A stretch of 64,000 nucleotides of DNA from UBA5603 sp964501315 (GTDB lineage: Bacteria; Bacillota_I; Bacilli_A; Izemoplasmatales; Hujiaoplasmataceae), in the NCBI GenBank assembly GCA_964501315.1, contig CAZCSO010000001.1:62001-126000 (forward strand), given 5' to 3'. Every line of letters starts with the position of its first letter. The first letter of the stretch is position 1. Positions 51,077-59,846 of the stretch are shown here, piece after piece. The notes beneath the pieces were generated by a model. It worked only from the letters and a program-made list of their open reading frames with translations, made no database searches and had not been told where the DNA came from. Position numbers and translations under genes: made by a program.

Positions 51077-52246
51077 TTATGGATGATAAGCTTGAATGGC
51101 TTGAACAATCAAAGGTGTTACGCGTTTATCAAAACTATCAGGAAGAATGTAATCGCTTCTTAGATCTTCGTCAGCGATTAATCCTGCCAAGGTTTTTGAA
51201 ACTTCAAGTTTGAGATCCATCGTAATGGTTTTTAACTTGGCCGCTAGGACTCCTTTGAATAGACCGGGGAAGACTAAAACATTGTTGATTTGATTGGGAA
51301 AATCACTGCGTCCGGTACCGATAACGGCTGCGCCGGCATGTAAGGCTAAGTCCGGCATAATTTCCGGGACGGGATTGGCCATTGCGAAAACAATGGGGTT
51401 AGCGGCCATGGAGCGAACCATGTCGACGGTAACGATATTGGGAGCGGAGACGCCAATGAACGCATCGGCGCCTTTGACGAGTGCGGCGAGCGTATCTTCT
51501 TTTCCAATCGGATAAGAATCAATAATACCCTCATCTAGTAATGATTTTAAAACCTCGTCATACTCGTCGTATTTTGATTGTGACATAATGCCCTGTTTGT
51601 TAAAGGCATGGATGGTTTTGACCCCTAATGCCTTTATGAGTCGAGCGATGGCAGAACCGGCGGCTCCGGTACCTGATAAAACCAAGCGAAGGGTGTCTAA
51701 GGGTTTGTTTAAATAGCGTGATGCGTTGATGATTGCGGCACCGACGACCATCGCCGTTCCGTGTTGGTCATCGTGACAAACGGGAATCGATAACGTTTCT
51801 TGAAGTTGATTTTCAATCCAGACGCACTTGGGTGCAGCGATATCTTCCAACATGATTGCGCCAAATACGGGCGCTATATTTTTAACGGCATCGACAATTT
51901 CCTTGGGATCTTGCGTGTCTAAGCAAATTGGGAACGCATCGACGTCTGCGAACGCTTTAAGAAGTGCCGCTTTTCCTTCCATAACCGGTAAAGCAGCCAT
52001 GGGACCGATATTGCCCAATCCCAATACGGCACTGCCATCCGTTACGATTGCGACGGTACGGCCTTTCATTGTATAGTCATAAACGGTGTTTGGATTTTTA
52101 TGGATTTCTTGGCACGGAGCTGCCACACCCGGTGTATACGCCAACGACAGATCGTGTTTGTCTTTGAGAGGAACCAAACTGGTTATGGATAGTTTCCCTT
52201 TGTTTTCCAAGTGCAGAGCCAACGACGCAGATGATAGTTGATCCAT
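51077..52246 (-). CDS. NAD(P)-dependent malic enzyme
   Basis: 389 residues, the short bacterial form. It oxidatively decarboxylates malate to pyruvate. Visible: SLAYTPGVAAPC near the N-terminus, VTDGSAVLGLGNIGP, the metal-ligand region PICHDDQHGTAMV, and the Rossmann segment LVLSGTGAAGSAIARLI. MANPVPEI follows near the end. ATG 52246 follows GAAAGGCGG; upstream in-frame ATGs lack such a site and would give a longer N-terminus than the family has. An extended -10 (TGATATAAT) on the - strand is at 52284-52292. Confidence 0.93.
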   Translation of the reverse strand: MDQLSSASLALHLENKGKLSITSLVPLKDKHDLSLAYTPGVAAPCQEIHKNPNTVYDYTMKGRTVAIVTDGSAVLGLGNIGPMAALPVMEGKAALLKAFADVDAFPICLDTQDPKEIVDAVKNIAPVFGAIMLEDIAAPKCVWIENQLQETLSIPVCHDDQHGTAMVVGAAIINASRYLNKPLDTLRLVLSGTGAAGSAIARLIKALGVKTIHAFNKQGIMSQSKYDEYDEVLKSLLDEGIIDSYPIGKEDTLAALVKGADAFIGVSAPNIVTVDMVRSMAANPIVFAMANPVPEIMPDLALHAGAAVIGTGRSDFPNQINNVLVFPGLFKGVLAAKLKTITMDLKLEVSKTLAGLIADEDLRSDYILPDSFDKRVTPLIVQAIQAYHP

Positions 52247-52369
52247 AATAAATGACCGCCTTTCGTTCATCATTGATACGATTATTATATCACTCTCTCG
52301 TTCTAAAGTCATGATGATTACGAAAAAAGTGATAAAAAACAATTAATCCAAATCGATATCATTTATTGC

Positions 52370-52398
52370 TTGCATTTTCGTTGGTTGTTTGATATAAT
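52370..52398 (+). promoter_or_regulatory. rpmE promoter
   Basis: TTGCAT, 17 bases, TATAAT, with TGA before the -10 (extended). The leader is about 52 bases and contains a perfect dyad, ATGATAA-A-TTATCAT, at 52422-52436. Confidence 0.75.
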
Positions 52399-52456
52399 AA
52401 CCGTGCTAATTAGGACTTACTATGATAAATTATCATGGCAGAAGGAGAGACTAACT

Positions 52457-52666
52457 ATGAAACAAGGCATTCATCCCAAATACAACAAAGTCACCGTGAC
52501 CTGCAGTACTTGCGGAAATACGTTTGAAACCGGATCCACTTTAAAGGACTTTAGAGTTGATACCTGTTCAAATTGCCATCCTTTCTACACCGGCAAACAA
52601 AAATTCACAGCCGCTGACGGTAGAATCGATAAGTTTAACAAACGTTATAACATCGAGAGCAAATAA
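52457..52666 (+). CDS. rpmE: Ribosomal protein bL31 (zinc form)
   Basis: 69 residues. MKQGIHPKYNKVTVTCSTCG is the typical start; the CSTC and CSNC pairs make it the zinc-binding (C+) type. GAAGGAGAG lies at good spacing before the ATG. In Bacillus rpmE is also close to tdk, which follows here. Confidence 0.97.
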   Translation: MKQGIHPKYNKVTVTCSTCGNTFETGSTLKDFRVDTCSNCHPFYTGKQKFTAADGRIDKFNKRYNIESK

Positions 52667-52670
52667 GTTA

Positions 52671-52696
52671 AAAACCATTTTCGAATGGTTTTTTCT
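52671..52696 (+). terminator. rpmE terminator
   Basis: Stem AAAACCATT/AATGGTTTT with loop TTCG, then Ts. Confidence 0.85.
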
Positions 52697-52781
52697 TTGA
52701 CTTTTTTTGGATTTTCAATTGGCTATTTTCTGAATAAGTTGTATGATAATAAGTGATAAAAATCATTCAGGAGGGGTAACA

Positions 52782-53390
52782 ATGTATCTAAAACAACGTG
52801 AAGGATGGATCGAAGTCATCACCGGCCCCATGTACGCTGGTAAAACCGAAGAATTAATTCGTCGAGTCAAACGTCTGGAATTCGCTAAACAGAACATTGT
52901 TGTCTTTAAACCGAAAATCGATAATCGTTATGCCGATAACGAAGTTGTCAGCCATAACAACTCACGGACGCGTTCTGTGAATATTTCAAAAGCATCGGAA
53001 ATCCTTGATTATGTCAACGACGACACCGATGTCGTCGCCATTGACGAAATTCAATTTTTGGATGAAGAAGTCATTCCGATTTGTGAACATTTGGCTGATT
53101 CTGGAATCCGCGTCATCGTGTCCGGGTTGGACCGTAATTTCCGCGGAGAACCCTTTAGTTTTATGCCAACGTTGTTATCGCTCGCCGAAGACGTTACGAA
53201 ACTAACGGCGATTTGCGTCGTTTGTCACACCCCCGCAACACGTACGCAACGAATTATCAATGGAAAACCGGCTCATTATAACGACCCCATCATTTTAGTA
53301 GGAGCGAAAGATTCCTACGAAGCGCGATGCCGTCATTGTCATGAAGTTCCCGGCAAACCCAAAGTATATCAAGGCAAACCTCATGAATGA
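52782..53390 (+). CDS. tdk: Thymidine kinase
   Basis: 202 residues, TK1 type. Walker A is GPMYAGKTEELIRRV, Walker B VVAIDEIQFLD, and the lasso region SGLDRNFRGEPF follows. Four cysteines (CVVC and CRHC with flanking His) form the structural zinc site. It phosphorylates thymidine for salvage. ATG 52782 follows AGGAGGGG; upstream in-frame codons are non-conserved. It overlaps tadA by 8 bases. Confidence 0.96.
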   Translation: MYLKQREGWIEVITGPMYAGKTEELIRRVKRLEFAKQNIVVFKPKIDNRYADNEVVSHNNSRTRSVNISKASEILDYVNDDTDVVAIDEIQFLDEEVIPICEHLADSGIRVIVSGLDRNFRGEPFSFMPTLLSLAEDVTKLTAICVVCHTPATRTQRIINGKPAHYNDPIILVGAKDSYEARCRHCHEVPGKPKVYQGKPHE

Positions 53391-53838
53391 TGATCAATAT
53401 TACATGGAGTTGGCGTTAGAAGAAGCCAAAAAAGCAGCCGATATGGGAGAAGTACCCATCGGTGCGATTGTGGTCAAAGACAACCAAATCATCGGTCGAG
53501 GCTTCAACCAACGTTTAACATCGAATCATGTCTTTGCACACGCCGAAATGATGGCGATTGACCAAGCTTGTCAAACACTCGGCGATTGGCGATTAGAAGG
53601 ATGTTCGTTGTATGTCACCGTTGAACCGTGTGCGATGTGTTCTGGAACGATGATTCAAGCGCGGTTGTCGCGTCTGGTTTATGGAACCACAGAACCCAAG
53701 TTTGGCGCTCATCAATCGATTGTTCGGTTGTTTGATGCGGATTTCAATCATAAAGTTGAAATTACCTCAGGGGTTTTGGCGACGGAATCGTCCAATCTTT
53801 TAAAGCAGTTCTTCCAACAACTGCGGAAACAAAAATAA
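53383..53838 (+). CDS. tadA: tRNA-specific adenosine deaminase
   Basis: 151 residues. It converts A34 to inosine in tRNA-Arg(ACG). Zinc-dependent deaminase motifs: HAEMMAIDQA (His and catalytic Glu) and PCAMCSGTMIQ (two Cys). The length and the GAHQS segment fit TadA. It begins inside the end of tdk and is probably coupled. The SRP RNA gene follows, as in Bacillus. Confidence 0.95.
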   Translation: MNDDQYYMELALEEAKKAADMGEVPIGAIVVKDNQIIGRGFNQRLTSNHVFAHAEMMAIDQACQTLGDWRLEGCSLYVTVEPCAMCSGTMIQARLSRLVYGTTEPKFGAHQSIVRLFDADFNHKVEITSGVLATESSNLLKQFFQQLRKQK

Positions 53839-53866
53839 TTGTCTTTCAGGGAAAGTATGATATAAT
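53839..53866 (+). promoter_or_regulatory. Promoter for the SRP RNA gene
   Basis: TTGTCT, 16 bases, TATAAT preceded by TGA (extended -10). It ends 8 bases before the RNA. Confidence 0.7.
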
Positions 53867-53873
53867 CAGTGTG

Positions 53874-53989
53874 AAATCTCCCATGAAGCATCTTCACTCA
53901 ATAAGTGCCCACGAATCAGGTCAGATCTTGACGGAAGCAGCCTTAAGTAAGGTTCTTATGTGGGTGGAGATGCTTGGTGGGAGATTTTT
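53874..53989 (+). ncRNA. ffs: Signal recognition particle RNA, small bacterial type
   Basis: About 115 bases. The ends pair (AAATCTCCC with GGGAGATTT). The conserved apical part is present: GGTCAGATCTTGACGGAAGC with the GGAA tetraloop and the flanking internal loops bound by Ffh. It folds into one long hairpin of the 4.5S class without an Alu domain. Location after tadA supports it. Confidence 0.93.
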
Positions 53990-54009
53990 AATAGGTAGGA
54001 GAATCACGT

Positions 54010-54774
54010 ATGGCCATTGTATTTTTAGATTTGGACGGAACCGTTCTTGATAAAGGGAAACCCGCAGAAGGAATTATCGAAACCATCGCTTTACTCAAAA
54101 AGAATCAACATCAACCCATCATTGCGACAGGGCGTGTTCCTCACGTTTTTTATGGCATTCATAACACGTTAGGCATTTCCGATTACATTGCCGCTAACGG
54201 GCAATATATCTTTTATCAAAATCAAGTTATTTATAAAAAACCGATCCCTTCCGACGTTGTCGAGCGATTGGTTAACTTTTGCATGCAAAAAGAACTGGAT
54301 CTGGTTTTAGAAACCGCCGATGATTACGTTGCCATTCAAAAAAACACAATATTGGTGGATCAATTTTCGGATGTTTATCATATTGAATACCCCAGAGTCA
54401 ATCCAACGTTTCATCGCAACCAAGAAATTTTGGCAGGCGTCTTTTTTAGTGACGAATGGGTTGACGATGCCCGTCAACTATTTCCAGAACTTCAATTTAA
54501 CAAAACCAGTGCGATGGGCTATGACATCAACCTGAAAGGTGATCTCAAAGCCGATGCCGTACGTTGGTTGATTGACTATTTGAATTATCCGATTTCCGAT
54601 GTTTATGCCATCGGTGACGGCCTTAACGACATCTCGATGTTATCGGCCGTTGAAAACAGCATTGCGATGGGCAACGCCCATCCCTATTTGAAAGCTGTAG
54701 CACGTTTTGTGACGAAAGACGTTACCGACGGCGGTATCAAACACGCTTTACAAACCTTTCATTTGATTGATTAA
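54010..54774 (+). CDS. Cof-like HAD-IIB phosphatase
   Basis: 254 residues. Motif I FLDLDGTVLDKG, motif II IATGR, and motif IV IGDGLNDISML are intact, with a IIB cap between. Cof-type enzymes dephosphorylate sugar phosphates, flavin or pyridoxal phosphates with broad range; the substrate is not visible. AGGAG precedes the ATG. It starts about 20 bases after the SRP RNA, 12 bases before mnmG. Confidence 0.88.
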   Translation: MAIVFLDLDGTVLDKGKPAEGIIETIALLKKNQHQPIIATGRVPHVFYGIHNTLGISDYIAANGQYIFYQNQVIYKKPIPSDVVERLVNFCMQKELDLVLETADDYVAIQKNTILVDQFSDVYHIEYPRVNPTFHRNQEILAGVFFSDEWVDDARQLFPELQFNKTSAMGYDINLKGDLKADAVRWLIDYLNYPISDVYAIGDGLNDISMLSAVENSIAMGNAHPYLKAVARFVTKDVTDGGIKHALQTFHLID

Positions 54775-54786
54775 GAAGGTGACACT

Positions 54787-56658
54787 ATGTACGATGTAAT
54801 CGTCATTGGCGGCGGTCATGCTGGCTCAGAAGCAGCCTTATCAACAGCCCGTCTCCACCACAAAACTTTATTAGTTACCGGCAATCTATCGATGATTGCG
54901 ACGATGCCGTGCAACCCTTCCATCGGTGGACCCGCGAAGGGCACTTTGGTCCGTGAAATTGATGCTTTGGGCGGTGAAATGGGCAAAGTGACGGATAAGA
55001 CTTCGCTGCAAATGAAAATGCTCAATAACTCGAAAGGACCGGCGGTGAGAGCGCTCCGTGCACAATCCGATAAGGTTCTTTATCCGCGTGAAATGCAAGA
55101 AACTCTTAAAAATCAAACAAATCTGGATATCAAAGAAGCCTACGTCAAACGGTTGATGGTTGAAGACAACGTTTGTGTGGGCGTAGAACTTGAATCCGGA
55201 GAGACTATTTCCTCAAAAGCAGTTATTTTAACAGCGGGAACCTACATGGAAGCTGTGGTCTTGGTTGGCAGTACCACTACACCGCAAGGACCGGACAAAC
55301 AAAAACCATCGATGGGATTATCGGCACATCTACGCGAACTGGGGCATGCGACCATCCGTCTGAAAACCGGAACGCCACCACGGATTAAAAAAGATTCGAT
55401 CGATTATTCCAAGATGGAACTATCGCCGGGCGATCATTTCAAGTATCACTTCAGTTTTGACGATTCGGTATTCAAACCACTCGAAAAAGAATGGCCATGT
55501 TACTTAATCCATACCGCTCCAAAAACCCATGAAATCATACAACTCAATTTACGGAAATCCGCCATGTATAGCGGTTTAGTAAAAGGCGTTGGTCCACGAT
55601 ATTGCCCTTCCATCGAGGATAAACTCGTCCGCTTCGCAGACAAAGAACGCCACCAACTATTCATCGAACCGGAATCGCAATTCATTGACGAAGTTTACCT
55701 TCAAGGGTTTTCAACGTCGATGCCTCACGATGTTCAAGAACAGATGGTTCATTCACTTCCCGGTTTGGAAAACGCCGTCATCGCAAAGTACGCTTATGCC
55801 ATTGAATACGATGCCATCCATCCAACCGATTTATGGCCGACGTTAGAATCTAAGATTATTCAAAATCTGTTTTTTGCCGGTCAAGTCAACGGAACGTCGG
55901 GGTATGAAGAAGCCGCTTGTCAAGGATTAATGGCCGGGATTAACGCTTCCCATAAATTGCTTAATAAACCACCGTTTATTCTCCGCCGCGATGAAGCGTA
56001 TATCGGCGTACTTATCGATGATCTCGTTACCAAAGGTGTCATGGATCCGTATCGCATGTTAACGTCCAGAGCGGAATTTCGTTTGTTACTGCGTCATGAC
56101 AACGCCGATATTCGATTGATGGAAAAGGGATATCAAATCGGACTCATTTCTGAAAAGCAGTATCAACAATTCCAAGATAAATTAAAAATGATTGAGTTGG
56201 AAATGAATCGGTTGAAAAGTGTCTTTGTTTATCCAACAGACGAAGTCAACAAGGCCTTAGAAAAACTCGGTTCAGGACAATTAAAAGAAAAATTATCGCT
56301 TTTGGATCTTCTCAAACGTCCGGAATTAACCTATGAATCCGTCTTGACGCTGAATCATGAAACGTCAACGCTTCCGCAAGCAGTCATCGAACAAATCGAA
56401 ATATCCGTTACCTACGATGGCTATATTCGCAAAGCGATTAAAGAAGCTGAGAAATTATCCAAAGAGGAACGAATATTGATTCCTGCCGATTTTGATTATT
56501 CATCGCTTCACAACATCGCATTGGAAGCGCGGGTCAAACTCGAAAAAATCCGTCCATTGACGATTGGACAAGCGTCTCGCATCAGCGGGGTCAATCCGGC
56601 GGATATCACCGCCTTGATTCTCCACATTAAAGACCATACGAAAAAAACTTCAAAATGA
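54787..56658 (+). CDS. mnmG: tRNA uridine-34 modification enzyme MnmG
   Basis: 623 residues. FAD-binding GGGHAGSEAALS at about 8-19, MNPSIGGPAKG-type block (MPCNPSIGGPAKGTLVREID), the GTPPRI segment, the CPSIEDK block with catalytic cysteine region, and GTSGYEEAACQGLMAGINA near residue 370. It works with MnmE (encoded at 5652-7001) in tRNA wobble modification. AAGGTGA precedes the ATG. It is closed by a terminator, so rsmG has separate transcription. Confidence 0.97.
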   Translation: MYDVIVIGGGHAGSEAALSTARLHHKTLLVTGNLSMIATMPCNPSIGGPAKGTLVREIDALGGEMGKVTDKTSLQMKMLNNSKGPAVRALRAQSDKVLYPREMQETLKNQTNLDIKEAYVKRLMVEDNVCVGVELESGETISSKAVILTAGTYMEAVVLVGSTTTPQGPDKQKPSMGLSAHLRELGHATIRLKTGTPPRIKKDSIDYSKMELSPGDHFKYHFSFDDSVFKPLEKEWPCYLIHTAPKTHEIIQLNLRKSAMYSGLVKGVGPRYCPSIEDKLVRFADKERHQLFIEPESQFIDEVYLQGFSTSMPHDVQEQMVHSLPGLENAVIAKYAYAIEYDAIHPTDLWPTLESKIIQNLFFAGQVNGTSGYEEAACQGLMAGINASHKLLNKPPFILRRDEAYIGVLIDDLVTKGVMDPYRMLTSRAEFRLLLRHDNADIRLMEKGYQIGLISEKQYQQFQDKLKMIELEMNRLKSVFVYPTDEVNKALEKLGSGQLKEKLSLLDLLKRPELTYESVLTLNHETSTLPQAVIEQIEISVTYDGYIRKAIKEAEKLSKEERILIPADFDYSSLHNIALEARVKLEKIRPLTIGQASRISGVNPADITALILHIKDHTKKTSK

Positions 56659-56681
56659 CCTGATTCAATCAGGTCTTTTTT
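56657..56681 (+). terminator. mnmG terminator
   Basis: Stem GACCTGA/TCAGGTC with a 5-base loop and TTTTTTA after it, overlapping the stop. Confidence 0.8.
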
Positions 56682-56749
56682 ATGAATCCTTTTTTAGACC
56701 ATAGGATTATTTTATGGTTTATGATAAAATACTGTATAAGGGTGATGCT

Positions 56750-57439
56750 ATGACTTCTACATTGAACGATCCTTGGTTTAAAGATAAGTTTCATCTTACA
56801 GATAATCAATTGAACCAATTCGAAACGTATTATCAATATCTTGTTGAACAAAATCAAGTGATGAATTTGACCGCAATAACCGAAAAAATCGACGTCTATC
56901 GTAAACACTTTTTGGATTCCTTATGGTTGTTGAAGGGAATGCCAGAACAGGCTAAGACCTTATTGGATGTCGGTTCGGGAGCGGGATTTCCGTCATTTCC
57001 AATCAAAATCGTCAAACCGGATAAGAGTATCGTTATTGTCGACGCACTAAAAAAACGAATTGATTTTTTATCGCGTCTTTCGGATAAGATAGGGATTGAT
57101 GCGACGCTCATTCATTCGCGTATTGAAGATTATGAACTCAAAAATCACTTTGACGTAGTAACGGCAAGAGCCGTTGCCAAACTTCCCACCTTGGTCGAAT
57201 GGTGTTTACCGTTTGTCAAAGTCGGAGGCGTCTTCATCGCAATGAAATCCATTCATTACGAAGAAGAACTTGCACAATCCAAAAACGCCATTTCATTGTT
57301 AGGTGGCGCAAACGTCAACGTGATTCCTTATGATCTTGATAACGAAACGACCCATGTTTTGATTATTATCGAAAAAGTCAAAGAAACGTCTCTTAATTAT
57401 CCTAGACCCCTGGCAATCATGAAGAAAAAACCCCTGTAA
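56750..57439 (+). CDS. rsmG: 16S rRNA (guanine527-N7) methyltransferase RsmG
   Basis: 229 residues, close to family length. The SAM-binding motif is TLLDVGSGAGFPSFPIKI; VMNLTAITEKIDVYRKHFLDSL and TARAVAKLPTLVEWCLPF are further family blocks. It methylates G527 of 16S rRNA. ATG 56750 follows AAGGGTGA at a normal distance; an in-frame ATG 36 bases upstream lacks a site. It heads the rsmG-membrane pair-parAB transcript. Confidence 0.93.
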   Translation: MTSTLNDPWFKDKFHLTDNQLNQFETYYQYLVEQNQVMNLTAITEKIDVYRKHFLDSLWLLKGMPEQAKTLLDVGSGAGFPSFPIKIVKPDKSIVIVDALKKRIDFLSRLSDKIGIDATLIHSRIEDYELKNHFDVVTARAVAKLPTLVEWCLPFVKVGGVFIAMKSIHYEEELAQSKNAISLLGGANVNVIPYDLDNETTHVLIIIEKVKETSLNYPRPLAIMKKKPL

Positions 57440-57454
57440 GAAAGGAGAATTCCG

Positions 57455-58651
57455 ATGGAGCAACAGCCGCTTGAACGCTTTCGTGAAATGGAAGAGTACC
57501 GAGAACAGTTGGAAATGAAGCACCTCAGATCGAAGAATCATCTGGTGTTAATTCTGATTGTTTTTATGCTGCTCATTACCACACTCTATATGCTCGTCGT
57601 TCGATTTCCCATCGTCTATTATTTCTCGCTACTGGCAGGGTATCTTGTTTTAATTTTGTTTAATATCACGTGCTTAGCCTATGGTAGTACCGATACATCG
57701 TTTTATACCATCAATAAATTTATAACCTCGTTGGGTGTATTTGGTATCGCAACGGCAATGATTTTTATCTTTCAATCGCCCGTTTTTATCGCCGGACTCT
57801 TCATCGCATATGCCATCGCCGCTTTTTATCAGGACATTAAAGTCATCATTGTCAGTGACATATACTTACTTTTTACCATCGTCATGATTGCAATGAATTA
57901 TCCTCAGTATATGGCATTTACGACTGGGCTCGCAATCAATGACATGGGTACTTTTTTCTTCATTGCATTATTCTTGATTCTTTTGACCATTTCTTCTTAT
58001 ATCATCATCAAGCAAAAGCGATTTTTGTATCGTCAAATCGCCTTATCGAAAGAAGGCGAGTTTCGAAACATCGATTTGCTTATCGATGCGAAAAACGAAG
58101 CCACTAAAACGAAAACCGACGAACTTCATTATTATAAAACCGTGGATTTATTTACCAAAGCATTTTGTGAAAAATTATCGATTGACAATGTCTTTTCCGA
58201 GAAAATCAAAATCATGTCGATGCTGGCGAAAAATGGCTCATTTGCGACCATTCAAGCCAAGTACCCTTCCTATAGTGATGATGAATTACGTCGTCTTCAA
58301 GATTTGAGTTTGACGTCGCATCATAAACTCAGAAAAATCATCATCAAGTATCACCAAACGAAAGAACTGGATATCAAACGTCGTGAAATGTTTTCGGAGA
58401 TGCAACTGAAGAGTTTCAATCATACGTACGATTCACTCGAAATCAAAGTCTTGGCTTTTTCGGTTTTCTACGTATCGCTTCGGTTGGGTTTTGATCTTCA
58501 AGAACCTTTATCATCAGACGACGTTTTGCAAACCTTGTCGTCGACTGATTTCTATTACGTCATCGATACGAAAATCATGAAATTATTTATTGAAAACCAC
58601 CTAGTGTTTGATGCGATTATTCGCGATCAAATCGAAGGAGGTTTGAAATGA
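57455..58651 (+). CDS. Six-helix membrane protein with apparently degenerate HD-GYP domain, copy 1
   Basis: 398 residues, no recognised family. Six membrane helices lie within about residues 28-190. The cytoplasmic C-terminal half reads like the tail of an HD-GYP domain. SLEIKVLAFSVFYVSLR and LSSDDVLQTLSSTDFYYVID correspond to the helix after the GYP motif and the closing LS-E-A-L...FDP segment. The catalytic HD and GYP motifs are absent. AAAGGAGA precedes the ATG; it overlaps the next, similarly built gene by 4 bases. It sits between rsmG and parA, where Bacillus has noc. The domain call is by eye only. Confidence 0.6.
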   Translation: MEQQPLERFREMEEYREQLEMKHLRSKNHLVLILIVFMLLITTLYMLVVRFPIVYYFSLLAGYLVLILFNITCLAYGSTDTSFYTINKFITSLGVFGIATAMIFIFQSPVFIAGLFIAYAIAAFYQDIKVIIVSDIYLLFTIVMIAMNYPQYMAFTTGLAINDMGTFFFIALFLILLTISSYIIIKQKRFLYRQIALSKEGEFRNIDLLIDAKNEATKTKTDELHYYKTVDLFTKAFCEKLSIDNVFSEKIKIMSMLAKNGSFATIQAKYPSYSDDELRRLQDLSLTSHHKLRKIIIKYHQTKELDIKRREMFSEMQLKSFNHTYDSLEIKVLAFSVFYVSLRLGFDLQEPLSSDDVLQTLSSTDFYYVIDTKIMKLFIENHLVFDAIIRDQIEGGLK

Positions 58652-59838
58652 AACAATTCTTTAGACGGATTATCAATACCGAATACTTGCCGATGAGCGA
58701 GGTTCGTAAACTGAAAGTTACCTTGGTGATGATTTTCTTGGTGATCATTACCGCCATCACGGTTCTTTTATCAATCTTTTTGGACTATCCGATTGGTGTC
58801 AAAATTGCGTTTATTGCGGGTCTCGTCGTTATATCGGGTCTTATCACGCTCTTGATTCGTTTTAACAAGATCATGGCAGCCATTCAAATCTCCATCATTT
58901 ACGTCATTGCCTTAACGCTCTATTATACGCAAGGGACGTCGAGTTTTTATGCGTATTTGTTCTTCTTTATCGGCATGACGATCATTGTCTTTTACCAAGA
59001 ACTTTATTCGTATATTTCCTATGGAACCTTACTTTTGGGAATGGGGATTTATTACGTTTTCTTCCATCAAGACGCACTTTCTACCATCGCGAACATAAAC
59101 GGAGCCGTTTATGTATACAGCGGTCTTTTAACAATCTTCTATTTGGTTTTCTTAGTTCAGATATTGGCCAATGAAAAGATTTATACGGAACTCAATTACG
59201 AATGGGTCAAAATGATTCATTTGATTGATAACTATCAAGACGAAACCATGGCGTATTTAGATGATATTCGAAAAACCAAAAAAACCGATCCGCTTTATGA
59301 AAACGTCGCTTTCCAAAAAGCGGTCAGCGAAATCAGTATTTTCTTATACGAACAATTGCACGAACGCGGTAAAGACATCGCCAATGTGTTTGATTTATAC
59401 ATTTACCTTCATGAAAAAGGTATGAACGCCATCATTTCCAGCGACGAATTTTCGATACCGACCAAAAAAGTTGCGTATCGATTGAACCATTATTTATTAA
59501 ATCGACGTACGAACATGGTATCGCTGATTATGAATGTGTACACACGTTTTCGTGACACAGAACCGTACCGAACCAATCGATATGATTATGCTTTACCGGA
59601 ATTAACGAACGAAAGCGATGAAACCATTCTTGCTTTGGCGCTTCTTTATTCTTACTTTGCAAACGAAGTGACAACACAAGACCCCAAAGCTCGAATGACC
59701 CGTCATTTGACGCACGAAGAGATTATGAGAGAATTCGCTTCACCAGCGATGAGCGAATTTTTGGATGAAGCGCAAATTGCTTTTATCAACGACAATGCCG
59801 AATTATTTAAACAGTATCTATCTAAGAAAGACGAATGA
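58648..59838 (+). CDS. Six-helix membrane protein with apparently degenerate HD-GYP domain, copy 2
   Basis: 396 residues, same architecture as the upstream gene: six membrane helices in residues 23-180, then a cytoplasmic domain. The segment DLYIYLHEKGMNAI lies where HD-GYP proteins have their LLHD.GK motif. ETILALALLYSYFA matches the RI-AVAD-YDAL helix, and LTHEEIMREFASPAMSEFLD matches the closing helices. HD is replaced by HE and GYP is missing, so phosphodiesterase activity is unlikely. AGGAGG precedes the ATG. A sensor or membrane partner for ParAB is only suggested by position. Confidence 0.6.
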   Translation: MKQFFRRIINTEYLPMSEVRKLKVTLVMIFLVIITAITVLLSIFLDYPIGVKIAFIAGLVVISGLITLLIRFNKIMAAIQISIIYVIALTLYYTQGTSSFYAYLFFFIGMTIIVFYQELYSYISYGTLLLGMGIYYVFFHQDALSTIANINGAVYVYSGLLTIFYLVFLVQILANEKIYTELNYEWVKMIHLIDNYQDETMAYLDDIRKTKKTDPLYENVAFQKAVSEISIFLYEQLHERGKDIANVFDLYIYLHEKGMNAIISSDEFSIPTKKVAYRLNHYLLNRRTNMVSLIMNVYTRFRDTEPYRTNRYDYALPELTNESDETILALALLYSYFANEVTTQDPKARMTRHLTHEEIMREFASPAMSEFLDEAQIAFINDNAELFKQYLSKKDE

Positions 59839-59846
59839 GGATGATT

